DNA of 17,934 bases. Origin: Planctomycetota bacterium (lineage in GTDB: Bacteria > Planctomycetota > Phycisphaerae > Phycisphaerales > UBA1924). Of the stretch, positions 15,866 to 17,934 are shown piece after piece. The notes under the pieces were generated by a model. It saw nothing but the letters and a program-made list of their open reading frames with translations. It ran no database searches and had not been told where the DNA came from. The position numbers and the translations under genes are program-made. Numbering within the stretch: the stretch's first letter is position 1; every line of letters starts with the position of its first letter. Location: the NCBI GenBank assembly GCA_023434205.1, contig JAEYTB010000055.1:1-17934 (forward strand). The letters run 5' to 3'.

Positions 15866-17934
<2,069 letters not shown>

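Overview
The window is very GC-rich, densely coded bacterial chromosome. It most resembles a planctomycete of the class Phycisphaerae. The evidence is a secreted protein ending in the tandem Asp-rich, Gly-Cys-terminated dockerin-like module known from that group, two fibro-slime domain proteins, long multi-receiver sensor kinases, and ordinary housekeeping genes with TTG and GTG starts. Placement rests on protein character only. No rRNA is present.

Plus strand, 1-8.7 kb. Ribosomal protein bL9 (rplI) has a long Lys/Ala/Glu tail and is closed by a strong hairpin. It is followed by a Fsr-like MFS transporter, tRNA-Ile(GAU) with its own terminator, a secreted kelch/Ig/dockerin-like protein, a soluble FlaA1/CapD-type nucleotide-sugar dehydratase/epimerase, a 93-residue unknown protein coupled to dUTPase (dut), ruvA, mannose-1-phosphate guanylyltransferase (manC-like) and a small lipoprotein. 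The FlaA1 and ManC proteins supply precursors for surface polysaccharide; dut and ruvA belong to nucleotide hygiene and recombination.

8.63-8.95 kb has no convincing gene but is packed with perfect inverted repeats. These include a 49-nt long hairpin and a 75-nt three-way-junction-like fold, and the stretch is the best candidate here for an undescribed structured RNA.

Minus strand, 8.9-11.0 kb. Two exported fibro-slime domain paralogues lie in tandem. Each has its own Shine-Dalgarno sequence at the same spacing and its own terminator. A 300-base divergent intergenic region separates them from plus-strand murA, which carries about 40 extra residues just before the catalytic FPTD loop.

Minus strand, 12.75-17.93 kb. 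A tightly coupled signalling operon reads in transcription order: a hybrid kinase (5' end outside the window) with HisKA-HATPase-REC-REC-REC; a second kinase with REC-coiled coil-PAS-GAF-HisKA-HATPase and a degenerate receiver-like tail; and a stand-alone receiver that ends where a NarL-type DNA-binding domain would start. Five intact receivers, one apparent pseudo-receiver and no visible Hpt domain or DNA-binding output suggest a branched phosphorelay. The last gene's stop codon overlaps the murA stop codon head-on.

Several plus-strand units have a TATACT/TATGCT hexamer so close to the start codon that their mRNAs would be nearly leaderless.
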